A stretch of 64,000 bases of DNA from NCBI GenBank assembly GCA_027186245.1, contig CP114487.1, positions 5,265,001-5,329,000 on the forward strand. Direction: 5' to 3'. The DNA comes from Coriaria nepalensis. Lineage: Eukaryota; Streptophyta; Magnoliopsida; Cucurbitales; Coriariaceae. Below, piece after piece: positions 22,260 to 33,701 of the stretch. The position numbers were made by a program, and so were the translations under genes. Each line of letters starts with the position of its first letter. Position 1 is the stretch's first letter. A model generated the notes under the pieces. The model was not told where the DNA came from and searched no databases. It saw only the letters and a program-made list of their open reading frames with translations.

Positions 22260-23530
22260 TGCCTCAGATTTTCCGGAAGCTTTAGGATTATAAAGAAGGT
22301 TTATGAAGGAATATGTGGTTCACATTAAGCTAGATGCAAAATGTATTGGTTGATTAGATTGCATGGCTTCTACTAGATGACTATTTTAAAAGACTGGGTA
22401 AGTTATTCCTAAGGATGTTAAAGCTGTCAAAAGTGTGGGCCAATTCATAAATAACATGTGTTGAACATGCAATCAATCATTAAGCCATGCTCATTCAAAG
22501 GATGGACCATTAATGTGATCGGCCAAATTTATCAAGAGTCAAGTAAGCATTACATTCAAGTCACCATTAGTTATTTCGCCAAATGGGTAGAGGTCATCGC
22601 ATTGAAAAGATTAACTCAAGTTTAAGTCATCAAATTTCTAAAAGAAAGGATTATCTATCGGTTCGGGATCCTAGAGACTATAACTATAGATAGTGCCACA
22701 GTCTTTATCGGGTGTATAGTGGCAGATATCGCTAAGGAGCATGGCCTCAAATTGATCAATTCGACATCTTATTATATGCTCAGACTAATGGCCAAGCTGA
22801 GTCGACAAACAAGAAGATTATCTACTGATTCGAGGTCCTAGAGATCATAACTACATTTAACGCCACAATCTTTAACGATTGCATAGTGGCTGATCTCGCT
22901 TAGAAGCATAGCCTCAAATTGATCAATTCGACATCTTATTATGCTTAGGCTAATGGCCAAGTCAGGTAAAGAAACAAGCTAATAATCAATTTGATTAAGA
23001 AGATGATCAAGGAAAATCCAAGGTCATGACACAACCTCTTAGGGCCGACCTTGTGGGCCTGTAGGATGACCCAGAAGACTGGTATATCTACCACTTCTTT
23101 CTCTTTAGTATACGGTCATTATGTTGTCTTGCCCATAAAGATTCAATGAAAATCTTTAAGGATTGCTCTAAAAATGTTTTAACTCCGGCTAAGTATTTCG
23201 AGTAAATGCCTATTGAATTGGAAGATTTGGAAGGGGAACAATTGCAAGCACTGGATGCTTTTACGGTCTATAAAAATAGGGTCATCAAGGCTTATAAAAA
23301 AAGGGTAAAAGCCAAAATATTTGCAATTGCTGATTTGGTTTCAAAGTATGTTTTCCTATAAGGCAAACGAGTACGTCTAAGTTTTATGGGAAATTGGCCC
23401 CTAATTGGGAAGGCCCTTTCCATGATCAAGAGGCCTTTTGAAATAACCTTACTAGCTTGGATGTCTGGAAGGTGTGATGCATTATAAGCCAATTAATGTT
23501 TTTTACCTCAAGCGTTACATCCCAATGTTG
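22260..23530 (+). pseudogene. Gypsy integrase of P2 with internal tandem duplication
   Basis: VYEGICGSH..ARCKM (about 22300-22345) marks the zinc-binding domain. The core follows with GWTINVIGQIYQ, YFAKWVEVIALKR and ETITIDSATVF (22500-22710), where the usual TDNGTxF has become TIDSATVF. KEHGLKLINSTSYY follows. The C-terminal tail (ELEDLEGEQLQALDAFTVYK, then YKPINVFYLKRY) lies at 23215-23515. The core is disrupted by the 167-bp duplication and stops. Confidence 0.82.
22645..22978. repeat. 167-bp tandem duplication inside integrase
   Basis: TTATCT...GATT(C)G starts at 22651 and 22818, and ATTGATCAATTCGACATCTT at 22751 and 22918; the offset is 167 in both cases. The copies differ at roughly one base in ten. 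Confidence 0.9.
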
Positions 23531-23559
23531 TTTGAACCCCTTATAGTAAAATTTTGGTA

Positions 23560-24110
23560 TTTAGTCATTTGCTCATTGATGAGAAGTATGAGAATACTAA
23601 AATAAATAAAAGAGCAATGACAAAATATCAAAGTGTATACAAATAATTAGCCCCTCGGCTGAACCAACAAAATATCAAAGTGTCTCATAGTCTACAATAA
23701 GAGTCTTAAGAAGGGAAAAATATGAAATAATAAAGGATGAAAAACTCCATCAGTTGAGAACATCCGGATAGCCTCCCATATATCCTCTATTCATTCAAGC
23801 TCCCAATCCAACTCCGCAAAAGATTTCACCCATCCTGGTACATGGTCGCTTAGTCTCACAATAGTCTAAGATAATGGACGACTCATCTTCATCATTGACT
23901 GGTGCTCGGCCGCTACAATCTGTATGCCTCTTCAAATTTGAAGAATTGCCTTAACAAAGTTAAACTTATTTTAATAGTATTTTATCTCTTTCATTAATTA
24001 TTTTATTAAACAAATAATTAATAATGAAATAAATAATAGTTTTTTACTAATTTAAGGAATAGAATAAAAAAAAATGATATGAAGTTATCTAAAAAGTTAT
24101 TAGCTAAAGT
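23560..24110. other. Post-pol region, no gene seen
   Basis: AT-rich sequence downstream of the integrase tail. ACAAAATATCAAAGTGT is directly repeated at about 23610 and 23668. No LTR boundary was identified. Confidence 0.4.
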
Positions 24111-24290
24111 GTCATATTAGATATAATTAAGTTAAATTGGAAGAATTTTATGGAGAAACTAATTCACATGCTCTTACTTATGTTGTTGGGTTTATTAGAG
24201 GTCATGAGTTCAATCCCTCCATTTTTTGTTTCTTCCTTTGTTGTTACTTGTTACTTGTTCAATAAAATTAGTTTTTGAATTTTCTTTCCT
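24110..24290 (+). mobile_element. Possible SINE remnant
   Basis: GGTCATGAGTTCAATCCCTCC (about 24199-24219) resembles a tRNA-type RNA polymerase III B box as found in plant SINEs. It is followed by a T-rich tail and preceded by a weak A-box-like CATGCTCTTACTTATG. No clear target duplication was found. Confidence 0.35.
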
Positions 24291-24652
24291 TCCTTTTTTT
24301 TCTTTTTCTTTTTCTTTCATAAAAGAAATGAAAGCTAATCAACTTTTACGACATTTTTTTTTTATTTTTGTACAATAAAATCATTTTTATTTAAGTGTTT
24401 CAATACAATTATTGTTATTTGAAGCTTTCATTATTTAATGATCTAATCGACCAAAATGTAATTTATATGATTTTGCTCAGTTTAGAGAGTACTATTTTCA
24501 TTTATTGTCAGTTGAATTTCGACAAGACTGACTTTCACTCCAATTTCTGCCATTGAACCCATTGTTTCCCACAAATATAAACACTTTGATAATGATGCCA
24601 AAATACAAAAGCTATGCAAAAAAATTTAACACAAACTCAAACCACGTATAGT

Positions 24653-25860
24653 TGTTGACAATGATTTTCGCAGGCGCTAGCTGACTGCCAGGAGGGTTGC
24701 GGCTAACTAAGAGAAAAATCACACAGTTTTGATCTTAGGAGCACTGAATTGATACGCTAAAAAGTGTGGTGAGGTGCCGACGTGCTAGAAGTATGAAAAT
24801 ACTTCAAATGAACTAATCTAAATAAAGCTTGTAAATAACATAAAAGATAAAGAAAAAAATGGCAAATGACGGAAAAGGTAAATCGATAACTCAGAAAAAA
24901 AACTCATAAATGATAAGAAATTTGACTATTGAAAAGCGATTGAAGCGAGATAGAAACTAAAATGATTATAATATTCTTTGATATGGAATCTACTGAGCAA
25001 AGAAACCAATGAATGTACAATAAAAGCTTCGACAATGATAAAAAGGAATTGAACGTTGAACGAAAGTTCAAGACTAATCATATAAGCCATGAGTCTTTGA
25101 AGCAAAAATAAATTCAGAAACTTAAAAGTATAGGACTTGGAATGTAAATAATTTAATGAAAAGTTGGATAAATCCTTTGAAGGATGATAAAATATGACAT
25201 TGGACCAAAGAATTGACGTTAGATCAATTGTGGTTGTTGAGTGATGACTGATCCTATAGTGAGCCCTTTTATTTATAGAGGAAATGTGCTTGGGAAACAA
25301 GTAAAATTACTTAGGCAACACTCTTGCTTGATGAGCAAGAGTAGGAGCTTTGTGAGCAAGTATATGAATCTCGACCAAGTCTCATACTTGGTGAACAATA
25401 CTCTTGGTGTCCAAATAATGCTCCTTGATGAACTTTTAATGTAGCGGATGATTCGCTTCCTTCCATCGCTTTAATTTCATCAGGTTTGGTTTCGATCATC
25501 TTGATTTATTTTGAGTTCCCTAATAACGTGGATAGTACATAAGAGAGAAAAAAACCTTTTAATAATGCCTAACAAGAAATAAATTTTGGGCGGAAGACTG
25601 CATGTACGCCCATCTCTAGGCAGGGTGCACTATTAGCAGGCGGCCGCCCCTTCTTGGTCACACGGCTTGGCTTGCGGCTGGTTCCTTAATGAATTAGCTT
25701 TATGGGATAAGTTTTTCATGTGGTTCATTCGTGCTAACTCGTGCCCTAAGCAGATGATTCGACACTTGAATGACTCCAAGTTTGACCAATTTTGATGATT
25801 TTAATAAATCTTCTAAATCAACCAATGTCACGTGCTAAAATGATAATTTTGGCACCAACA
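24653..25860 (-). mobile_element. Gypsy 3' LTR (about 1.2 kb, complete TG...CA)
   Basis: On the plus strand it runs from TGTTGACAATG (24653) to GGCACCAACA (25860), so both ends have TGTTG/CAACA. On the minus strand a TATA box (CTCTATAAATAAAAGG, about 25282-25267) sits mid-element, as expected at the U3/R border. Immediately outside 25860 the minus strand has AAAAGGAGGGCAT, a fitting polypurine tract. This sets the orientation: the element reads leftward and this is its 3' LTR. Confidence 0.8.
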
Positions 25861-25869
25861 AATGCCCTC

Positions 25870-27820
25870 CTTTTATCCCTTTTATTGAATAATCTTAAAA
25901 ATGAGAGGGGTTAAGGGACAAGGTGATCTTTGAAGTCTTCTAGATAGGCTCCTTCATCCTTATTATAGGCTTTTAAACTGTCGAACATTTCTTCATCCGG
26001 CTCTTCTATTCGGTCATTGAGGTATTCCTTCATCTGCCAAGCCGAATATTTCTTGTTGATGGCTACTAAGGCTATTGGCGGGTCGGGCCGTTAGTCGTGG
26101 CCAGTCATGGCCCTTATCCAATTCTTGGTTTAGCTGAGTCGACAGAAACGAGACGGTTTTGACTAGTATTTCACTTTTGGAACTTGGTGACAAAGGCTTT
26201 TCATAATTGACTCAACAAGCCAGGCTAAGTTTTCTTCGTTTTCTTCTTCGTGTAAAGAATAAACCTCATCCAGACGTGTCTCCAAGATGTTGATATTAAT
26301 ATTCTCTTTGATCTCATGCATAAGGGAAGCCATTAGGCTAGCTATCTTGTTTGTCAGATCAAGAGGATTAGTTTTTCCTTGATTGGCCACCTAGATAAGT
26401 ACGATCTTAGGTGGATCTTCTAAGATAATGTTTGACGTTTCCAATGAAACGATGATATGCTCTTGGCCAAGTGCCCCTCTTACTTAGCCTCAGCAACCTG
26501 TTCCCTTGGCCAAGTGCCCTTTTTACGAGTATGATGTTTCTTTCCATGGACTTGGGGTGCTCGAGCCACTTCATACCGATTGATTCGGCCTCTAGTGGAA
26601 CGATCATCCATGGCCACTCTTCAATGGTTGATGGATCCTTAACGAATATTTCGGTCATTTGGTTGCTCAAACGATCATGATGGTTATATTATATATGATC
26701 ACATGACTAAATCATTGTGTCCCTGCGGTTCTTGCCGAAATAGAAACGGGTGTTGGTCTGATGTAAATGTGATCGACAGTAGGAGCATATGAGTGGTTGA
26801 TTAAGTGGTTGATTCGACCAGTAAGGGTTATTCCATTCTAATGGGCTGTCCGTACGGGATACAACATGTCATTCCAGACATTAATCTTGTGTGAATTTGA
26901 ATGATGGGTAGGCAATCGACACATTCTATCCTCTCTATCCTTTTGCTGGGTAAGGACCTTAGATTGGCTATGGCTACATTGGCTGCAATGGGAAAAGGGT
27001 TCGAGTTAACTCCTATAGTGGGTGCTTCCTCAACGGTGGTGGAACGTGTTATGATACTTGCAATACTCGTTGCTACCTACTTTGTCTGCTAACAACAGCT
27101 TGTGGTACGTGAAATCTCAACTTCTTGTTTTTTAATAAGATGTCAAAACTTTCACTTACCTTTGTCATGTCAAAAGAATATACTTTATCATTCTCATGAG
27201 AGAAAATTTTAGCTTTCTCACGGTTGGTGGTCCTTTTAGAAGGCTAGAGAGTAACCGGTTTGTTGTCGAGTATTTTGATGACACCCAATTTGTAGCAACA
27301 TTTCTGGTATTATGGTCCTACTGATGACATTTTTATCAAAGCTTCCTCTTCCAGAAAGCTATGCAGTAGTATGGTCCGCTGCCCCTCATGGTGACCTTGA
27401 TTCTTGAGCAAATTCATATTCATGTTTTTAAAGAAATCAACCAAACGAGCCGAATTTTCCACTACTTATTCGTTCGACATGTCCATTTGTTTAAGAAGTC
27501 GGATGATAATGATGTCAACAAACGTTAGATTAGGCTACCATGATTTATATAATATGGGTAGGCCGAATATTAGGTGAACTGGAATGGAATCAGCATGGTC
27601 GACTGACTAGCAATCTTCGTTCGTTCGAAAATGATTGGTTCATCTCGACTAGATCACCATCCAACTTGAGCCTCTCTTACACTGGGCTAAGAGTCTTCTG
27701 AGAAGGCAATAATTCTGATTGATCACTGTCGAGTCGACTTTTACCGATATTATAACTACGAAGCTAGTGCATAGACATTGGGAAAATTTGAGATATGTCT
27801 CTACTAGGCGTGCCATTTTA
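25870..27820 (-). pseudogene. Gypsy internal region (gag and linker only), relic M3
   Basis: Read downward, there are gag fragments near 27480-27250, then VYSFDMTKVSESFDILLKNK (about 27190-27130), EYCKYH (about 27065) and the conserved linker TNPLDLTNKIASLM (26163-26390). No protease, RT or integrase is seen before the 3' LTR, so pol was deleted. The region beside 27815 (TGGCACGCCTAG on the minus strand) may be the primer-binding site. Confidence 0.7.
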
Positions 27821-28060
27821 TTAACATCGATTTTCATAGGTGTTGGCTGACTGCTAAGAGGGCGGCGACCAATTGGGAAAGAAAATTTCACAATTCTAGA
27901 CTTACGAGCAACAAATTAATACAATAAAAAGTGTGGTGAGGTGCGAGGGTGCCAAAATGGCATAATATAAATAAAGCTTGTAAATGGTGTAAAAGATAAA
28001 GATAAGCTAGTAAATGGCATAAAAGATAAGGATAAGCTGGTAAATGGCGTAAAAGTGACA
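27820..28060 (-). mobile_element. Partial 5' LTR of relic M3
   Basis: The stretch at 27830-27960 matches the U5 end of the LTR at 24653-24790: ATTTTCATAGGTGTTGGCTG against ATTTTCGCAGGCGCTAGCTG, and AAAAAGTGTGGTGAGGTGC is identical in both. It breaks off near 28060 in a small repeat (GATAAGCT(A/G)GTAAATGGC). Confidence 0.7.
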
Positions 28061-28249
28061 ACACCAAGCATCCCATTTCCATCAAAATTGACAAATTAAT
28101 CCATCACAACATGTCAATGGAAGACACATGCACCAATCACAAATGAACATGAGGATAATTAATAAATGAAAATGTGGTCAAATATTAAATACCGTTTGAC
28201 GACTTCATCGTTGACCCTACACCCCTTGTCAGTGTATTATATTATATTA

Positions 28250-28435
28250 ATTATTTTACACATCAGCACCATGTCTACAGCTTATATACCATGGTTAAAG
28301 CAAAAGTAATCCACATAACCTTCAGTGACACGACTAAGATGATGCCAATATTTGTCACATTTTCTTAAAATGGGATGCAAAAATGTCCTTCTGTGACAAT
28401 TATCAACATCGCAATTGACATGATTTTTTGTAGTG
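28250..28435. mobile_element. End fragment of a CACTA-type DNA transposon
   Basis: The minus strand at 28435-28419 reads CACTACAAAAAATCATG, the typical terminal sequence of plant CACTA elements and their short derivatives. It is followed inward by TGTGAC-rich sequence (28320-28410). I found no matching opposite end, so the element is truncated. Confidence 0.45.
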
Positions 28436-28870
28436 AATCTTCATTTTTCATTCGTTTTTCAATAGATTTTGTTTCCAAAACTAGTGTAAGCTGTTTGTAT
28501 TATGTTCTACTTCTTTAACCATGTAATTTCAAGTCAGATTAATTTCCATTATACTACATGTCTATTTGAAAAAATATATGTTTAATTTACTTTTCCATTT
28601 AACTTAATGCAATTTATTTTATATTATCTTTAATTTAATGCACTTTATCCTTTAATTTATTTTCACTTTATTTTATTGCATTTTTCTTCTCATCTTTAAT
28701 TTATGCGCAGTTTATCTTATGGCAATTTAAATTATGGTTCTTTTACATTCGAAGTGTTTTTACTTCTAGCAGGCCCAAACTCTATACTTTTTTCTTGGAT
28801 AGAAAGAAAGGGATTTGCAACACTTATCCCCCATTCATCGTGTGTTTTCAAGATTTATAGATGAAAAAAT
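28436..28870. other. AT-rich spacer, no feature seen
   Basis: Sequence dominated by TTTAATTTAATGCA-like blocks (28570-28740). No gene or repeat boundary recognised. Confidence 0.4.
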
Positions 28871-29185
28871 TGGCATGCCAATAGAACTTAGCACAATGAT
28901 GTCTACTCATCAATTCAAAGCCATAGCCTCTACAAAAATATCGAGTTGACGGTGATCTATTTGAACTTTCTAGTCTTTGGCATGGCTAAAAATCTGATAG
29001 AGGAGTACGACATGATCGCAGATGAGGAAAATCTAATGGAGGTGGGCCAAAAAGTAGAGGATACGGCCGATGAGGCCAACCTCACCCAGGTCTATCTAGT
29101 ATTTGACTACCTCGGGTTATCCATCATGGTAGTCTAAGACAGTTGGACCATCCAACTACTCGAGAGAATGCGAATCAAATGCCCA

Positions 29186-29460
29186 GATAGCTGAAAGTTT
29201 GGCCAATGTTTGATTTTTGATCTTGCTAATCTTGGACAATGTGGGAGCTTTAGACCTTCCCCCATGACGCTCTTGCAGATGGGATAGCTTTTGAAACTAA
29301 ATGAGTTTCTAGCCAAATGCCTTGATATGTTCGGCCAGAAACGCATTGAGTTTCAAAAGCTATCCCATCAGCAAGAGCATCATGGGGAAAGGTCAAAAAC
29401 CCCCCACATCGTCCAAGATACTTGTAGCGGGATCAAAAATCAACCAATGGCTAGATTGCC
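29186..29460. repeat. Fold-back inverted duplication of about 270 bp
   Basis: The left arm 29186-29306 and right arm 29340-29460 are reverse complements at high identity. GATGGGATAGCTTTTGAAAC (29278-29297) pairs with GTTTCAAAAGCTATCCCATC. TTGATTTTTGATC pairs with GATCAAAAATCAA. The inner segment also pairs (GTTTCTAGCC with GGCCAGAAAC), leaving only a small loop near 29323. Confidence 0.88.
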
Positions 29461-29879
29461 AGTTGTATTTCTGCCACCAGCTACTAACCCACCAATTGCT
29501 GCTAAATTACCTTAGTAGGTCGTAAATCAGCCTCAATTGTCCAACAGGCCGCCCTTTACTTTTGGAATAAATCGAGAGATCAGAGGAGCAGCGAACCCAC
29601 ATCCACCGCATCGGCCTAATGATAGGATGAGGCACGATGAACAGATGGCCACTATCGGCATTCTATTCATAATTAATCCAAGGGTCGGCGAGCAATAGAT
29701 GGATGTCTCATTCTACCCACTTATGGTTGTCTCTCAGCCGTCAGAACAGGCCATTTCTTTGCAGCCAATGGTCGACCAATAATAATTATATAACATTGTG
29801 TAGAATATCTATGGTCCCATCATTTGGCAGTTGCCTCAACCCATATACCATAAACTATATCCCTAGGAGATTAACAAGA

Positions 29880-30740
29880 AACCTTTCCTTCACAGATACA
29901 GGGTCCTGGAATTCACCCTAATTTTTGGAGATAACCCCAATCAATCAACCGTGGAACACATCGACCAATTTACCATTTAGTGCAGCAAGGCCGGTGGAAA
30001 TAATAGGTATACTAGGTTGAACCCCAATTGAATAAGGACTGGGTAGGATATGGAGTAACACTTCCATACCCAATTCTATTGTAGCTATGTTGAAGTCATG
30101 ATGGTCAATTGATCCCGATTGTCCCACCGAATGAGTGAGTTAGCTGAGGCTTTTCTGTCCTAGTTGAAGTAATTAAGGATTTGGTGCCAAATGGCTTTGC
30201 CAGAATATGAGTTCATCAAATTAGATGTCAACGGTATGGACATTGAACTCCGAAAGAAGTTTGAAGGTATGTAATTTCAAGACTTCTTCGAGTTCTCCAG
30301 TAAGGCGACAAAATACGAAGGGCTTCTGAAGGAGTAGGCGTTTAGGAATGTACCATTAGCCCTAACCTATTACCAGAAACCCAACTATGACTTGGATATT
30401 TCTAAAATAATCAGTGATAAACCAATCACACCCCTGACCCCTAGTAAGTCTACAAGCCATAAGATGGTCAAACTCTCATGAGAAAGAAAAACTCTACTTC
30501 TTCAACTTGAACAAGGTAAGTGAGATATTCAAAATTTTGTTGAAAAATAAAAAGTTGAAGATTTTACTTGACCACAAGCTGTCATCGACCTATGAAGTTC
30601 AAGGTAAAGATTATTACAAATATCATACTTCATACTATCATTAAATGAATGATGATTGCCTAGTATTATGAGAGTGAATCCAAGAAAGAATTGATGAAGG
30701 ACTCTCCAAGTTTCGAAGAGCCACCCATTATAGGAGTTGA
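29880..30740 (+). pseudogene. Gypsy gag of P3
   Basis: FGDNPNQSTVEHIDQFTI, then later RMSELAEAFLS, ALPEYEFIKLDVNGMDIELR, KKFEGM and YEGLLKE follow the order of the retrotransposon gag family. The tail has KDYYKYHTSYYH at about 30605, where YCKYHNS has become YYKYHTS. Many codons have turned into stops. Confidence 0.78.
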
Positions 30741-31329
30741 TTCCAATTCATTTCTCTTGCACCAAGCTCATTTATTTTGGAATAGGGATAAGATAGAAAT
30801 AGTCAAAGCCAAAGTAAGATCCTTCACATCCACTTAGCATGTGGCAGATGTCGCTTTGTATGATAAGCCTTTTGGCCCCTTCAAAGTAATAAAAGCTAAT
30901 ATAAAGCATTAAGAGTTGTCTCAACATCCGAACCAAAATTTGAATCAGTTGATAACAATTCAGCTAACCAGATAATAGCACTCCTCCTATTCTGGCCAAA
31001 CTGATAATTATATAAATGCTATGATAGGTCGTAACTAACGACCAGACCTGGCGGCCGCCATTATGGCCATCAAGAAGAAATTTTCAGCTTAGCAAATGGA
31101 AGAGTACCTCAATGGCGGAATAGAAGCGCTATATGAATGCCTGGCTATAGATAAGTTAAACTTCGCCCTAACTACGTTAGATGATCTTAAAGCCGATGTA
31201 CAAGATCCATTAATAGAAACAAGTCTAGGATCAGTTGATTTATATTAGTAGTGTTATGTTTGTATAAATGTAATGCAAAATGATAAAGTTTTATCACGTT
31301 AATCTCATCATTTTGTAAGGGACTACCAT

Positions 31330-32000
31330 GGAATGCCCAAACTCGATCGGTCATTGGTTGAACATCAATTGGCGATCAGGAGCGGGTATACACATTTCCA
31401 TCAGTCACCTTGGCGGATGTCTACTAAGGTAACCTTCAAAGTGAAGGGAGAAGTGGAATGGCTACATAAGGTTGGGTTCATCTGAACTTCAAGGTATTCC
31501 AAGTGGATGGCTAAAAAAGAATGGCAGGCTAAGGATATGTATAGACTTCTGTAACTTAAATCTAGCAACCCCTAAGGATGAGTATCCTTTGCCCATGGCT
31601 GATTTATTGACGGAGCAGTCAGGCATAAACACTCCTATCATTCATGGATGAACACTCCTGATACAATCAAATCTTCGTAGCTAATGAAGATGCCCGTAAA
31701 ATGCATTATGATGTCCTAGCATGATAGTAGTATTCGAATGGGTAGTTATACATTAAAGAATGCTAGGGAAACTTATAAAAAGGCTATGAATGCTATCTTT
31801 CATGATTAGATCGGAACCATCATGGGAGTCTAGGTTAACGACGTGGTGGTAAAGTCTATTAAGGCCATTGATCACCTGTCCGATAGAGAAGACATTGGAC
31901 CGGATGTGGCTTCATATGTTGAAGATGAATCAACTAAAATGTGTTTTTTGCATTTCGGCGACTGCTAAATCAGTCGGCTACCTTCTAGCTCAATAAAATG
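31330..32000 (+). pseudogene. Gypsy reverse transcriptase of P3, heavily decayed
   Basis: Recognisable pieces are MPKLDRSLVEHQLAI, KVKGEVEWLHKVGFI and a shifted TLKNARETYKKAMNAIFHD block. The YxDD region reads V*VNDVVVKS, meaning that the catalytic motif is lost to a stop and a substitution. Confidence 0.75.
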
Positions 32001-32199
32001 ATGCAAAGAATGAATAAGTTATTTACTACCTCAACAAGGTCCTGACTCCTATTGATTCGATATACTTCTACTCAAAAGTTGTGTCTTGCTCTGTATTTCA
32101 CCATTATGAAACTCAGGCACTACATGTTGAATACTCAGGTGCTGGTGATAACCTGAACCGATCTTGTCAAATATCTCTTATCTAGGCTAATTCTCAAAA

Positions 32200-32545
32200 G
32201 ACGCTTAGGCAAATGGGCCCTAGCATTGGCCGAGTTTAGCTTGCATGATATACCATAGAAATCAATGAAGGAACAAACATTAGCCGATTTCTTAAATGAT
32301 CGTCCTTATGAGCTTTTACCGAATAAATGCAATGACGTGTTCGAGGTACAACATGTTGAACTATCTATGTGGGAGTTATACTTTGACAGGTCTAGTACCA
32401 AACACATGGCAGGAGTCAGGATCTCTATTAAGTCGCTAAAAGGTGTACATAGTATATGGTCTTTCTAACTCAATTTCCCTTGCACAAATAATTAGGTCGA
32501 GTACGAAGCTTTGATTAAAGGCTTAGAAATTCTAGAAGAGCTTAG
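32200..32545 (+). pseudogene. Gypsy RNase H of P3, truncated
   Basis: The 67-codon open stretch 32265-32468 carries KEQTLADFLNDRPYE and WELYFDRSSTKHMAGVRISI. It continues after a stop with CTNN.VEYEALIKGLEILEEL. The domain stops at about 32545, where unrelated sequence begins. Confidence 0.8.
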
Positions 32546-32789
32546 CACCTCCGGTTTAATCTTTGGTGTTTTGATATATTATGACTTGTTGTAAAGAAAT
32601 CACTTATTGTTAAAAGATGAGCATGAGGGTTGCTCATCAGGCTAGCTCCTCATGAGGGATGGGTGAAAGGCTATTTAGCTCAGAAGATCTAATAGTCTCA
32701 CTGGACCATTAGAGTGGGCATTGGCTAGAGGTCAAGCTAAAAGACATTTGCCTACCACTGGGCATGATACTCGTCATGAGAGATGAGTC

Positions 32790-33495
32790 TTTGTTTCATT
32801 GAAATCTAAGGATGAGGCTGAGTAGCCGAGGATGAGGCTGATAAATGAGAATAAAGTCGATGGCCGAGTAAGAGGCAGATAGCTGAGTATGAAGTTGATG
32901 GCCAAGTAGAAAGCTGAATAGCCAATTATGAGGCTAGATCTGCATACAAGGCTGAATAGGCAAGTATGAGACTAGACAACCGAATATTAGGATGAAAGCC
33001 AAATGTGAGGTGGATAGTCTGTCATAAGGCTAAATAGCCGAATATGAGGCTGATAGCCAAATATGAGGTTGATAGCCGAGCATGAGGCTGATACTCAAAT
33101 ATGAGGTTGATAGCCACATGCGAGGTTGATAACCAAGTATAAGGATGAATGACCAAGTATGAGGCTGGATATCCAAGCATAAGGCTAAATAGCCAAGTAT
33201 GAGGTTGATAGCCAAATGTGAGGCTCATAGCTAAGCATAAGGCTAAAGAGCCGAGTATGAGGTTGATAGCTAAGTATGAGGCTGATAGCCAAATATGAGG
33301 CTGATAGACGAGTATAAAGTTGAATAGCCAAGTATGAGGCTTGATAGCCAAGTATGAGACTGATAGCCGAATGCAATTCTGATAGCCAAATGTGAGGCTG
33401 ATACCCGAGTATAAGGATGAATAACCAAGTATGAGTCGATAGCCAAATGTGAGGATGATAGCCGAGTATAAGACTAAATAGCCAAGTATGAGGCT
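32790..33495. repeat. 19/20-bp minisatellite (TGAGGCTGATAGCCAAGTA)
   Basis: About 35 imperfect head-to-tail copies of a 19 or 20 base unit, consensus near TGAGGCTGATAGCCAAGTA. The left part is more diverged. Because the unit rarely carries a stop on the minus strand, a 160-codon minus-strand frame (33022-33504) arises by chance. Confidence 0.92.
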
Positions 33496-33599
33496 AGAAT
33501 TCATGGTTTTCCTTTGCCAAAATTAAGCATTTCTTCATCTTTCTTCACAAGTGCACATTCATTAAATTTTTTAGGCTTCTCAAGAAAACGTTGACCTTA

Positions 33600-33701
33600 T
33601 CCCTATGGTTGTCTCATGGGATAACTAATGAACCATGGATTTTCGTAAGACCGGTGGTCTCGTGGGACCATTGATGAAGTGAGGACCCTCATGAACCGAT
33701 G
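33600..33701 (+). repeat. Left flank of solo LTR B, GGTCTCGTGGGACC repeat
   Basis: A unit with GGTCTCGTGGGACCA..TGATGAAGT..AGGACCCTC recurs on the other side of LTR B at about 36060-36150. GGTC...GACC is itself a short dyad. The two sides were contiguous before the LTR inserted. Confidence 0.6.

Larger units (their letters stand above)
17570..23560 (+). mobile_element. Ty3/Gypsy retrotransposon relic P2 (gag fragment, protease, RT, RNase H, integrase)
   Basis: Plus-strand domains appear in the Gypsy order: gag fragment 17700-18480, a conserved linker 18990-19349, protease 19563-19810, RT 20340-21067, RNase H 21640-22011, integrase 22260-23060 and a C-terminal tail to 23530. I do not see clear LTRs at either end. 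Compared with relic P3 (28870-32545), the central gag domain is missing: the N-terminal text (about 17890) jumps directly to KKFEGMKL. The element is therefore defective through deletion plus many stops. Confidence 0.88.
28870..32545 (+). mobile_element. Ty3/Gypsy relic P3 (gag, RT, RNase H), truncated
   Basis: Plus-strand domains are a gag N-terminal region (28950-29700), the gag capsid-like domain (29880-30480), the gag tail (30600-30740), RT (31330-32000) and RNase H (32200-32545). It ends abruptly in RNase H, with no integrase. Relative to relic P2, about 1.4 kb (linker and protease) is missing at about 30755. It belongs to the same lineage as the other Gypsy copies here. Stops occur throughout. 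Confidence 0.82.

Noticed and set aside
25311..25499. Short opposite-strand frames inside the Gypsy LTR (25241-25499)
   Set aside because: They fall in the U3/R region around the TATA box and show no domain; an LTR explanation is sufficient.
33022..33504. 160-codon minus-strand frame rich in Leu, Gly, Tyr and Ser, looking like a repetitive membrane protein
   Set aside because: It is the direct translation of the 19/20-bp minisatellite. Unit length varies between 19 and 20, so the reading frame shifts from unit to unit, and there is no promoter or recognisable domain.
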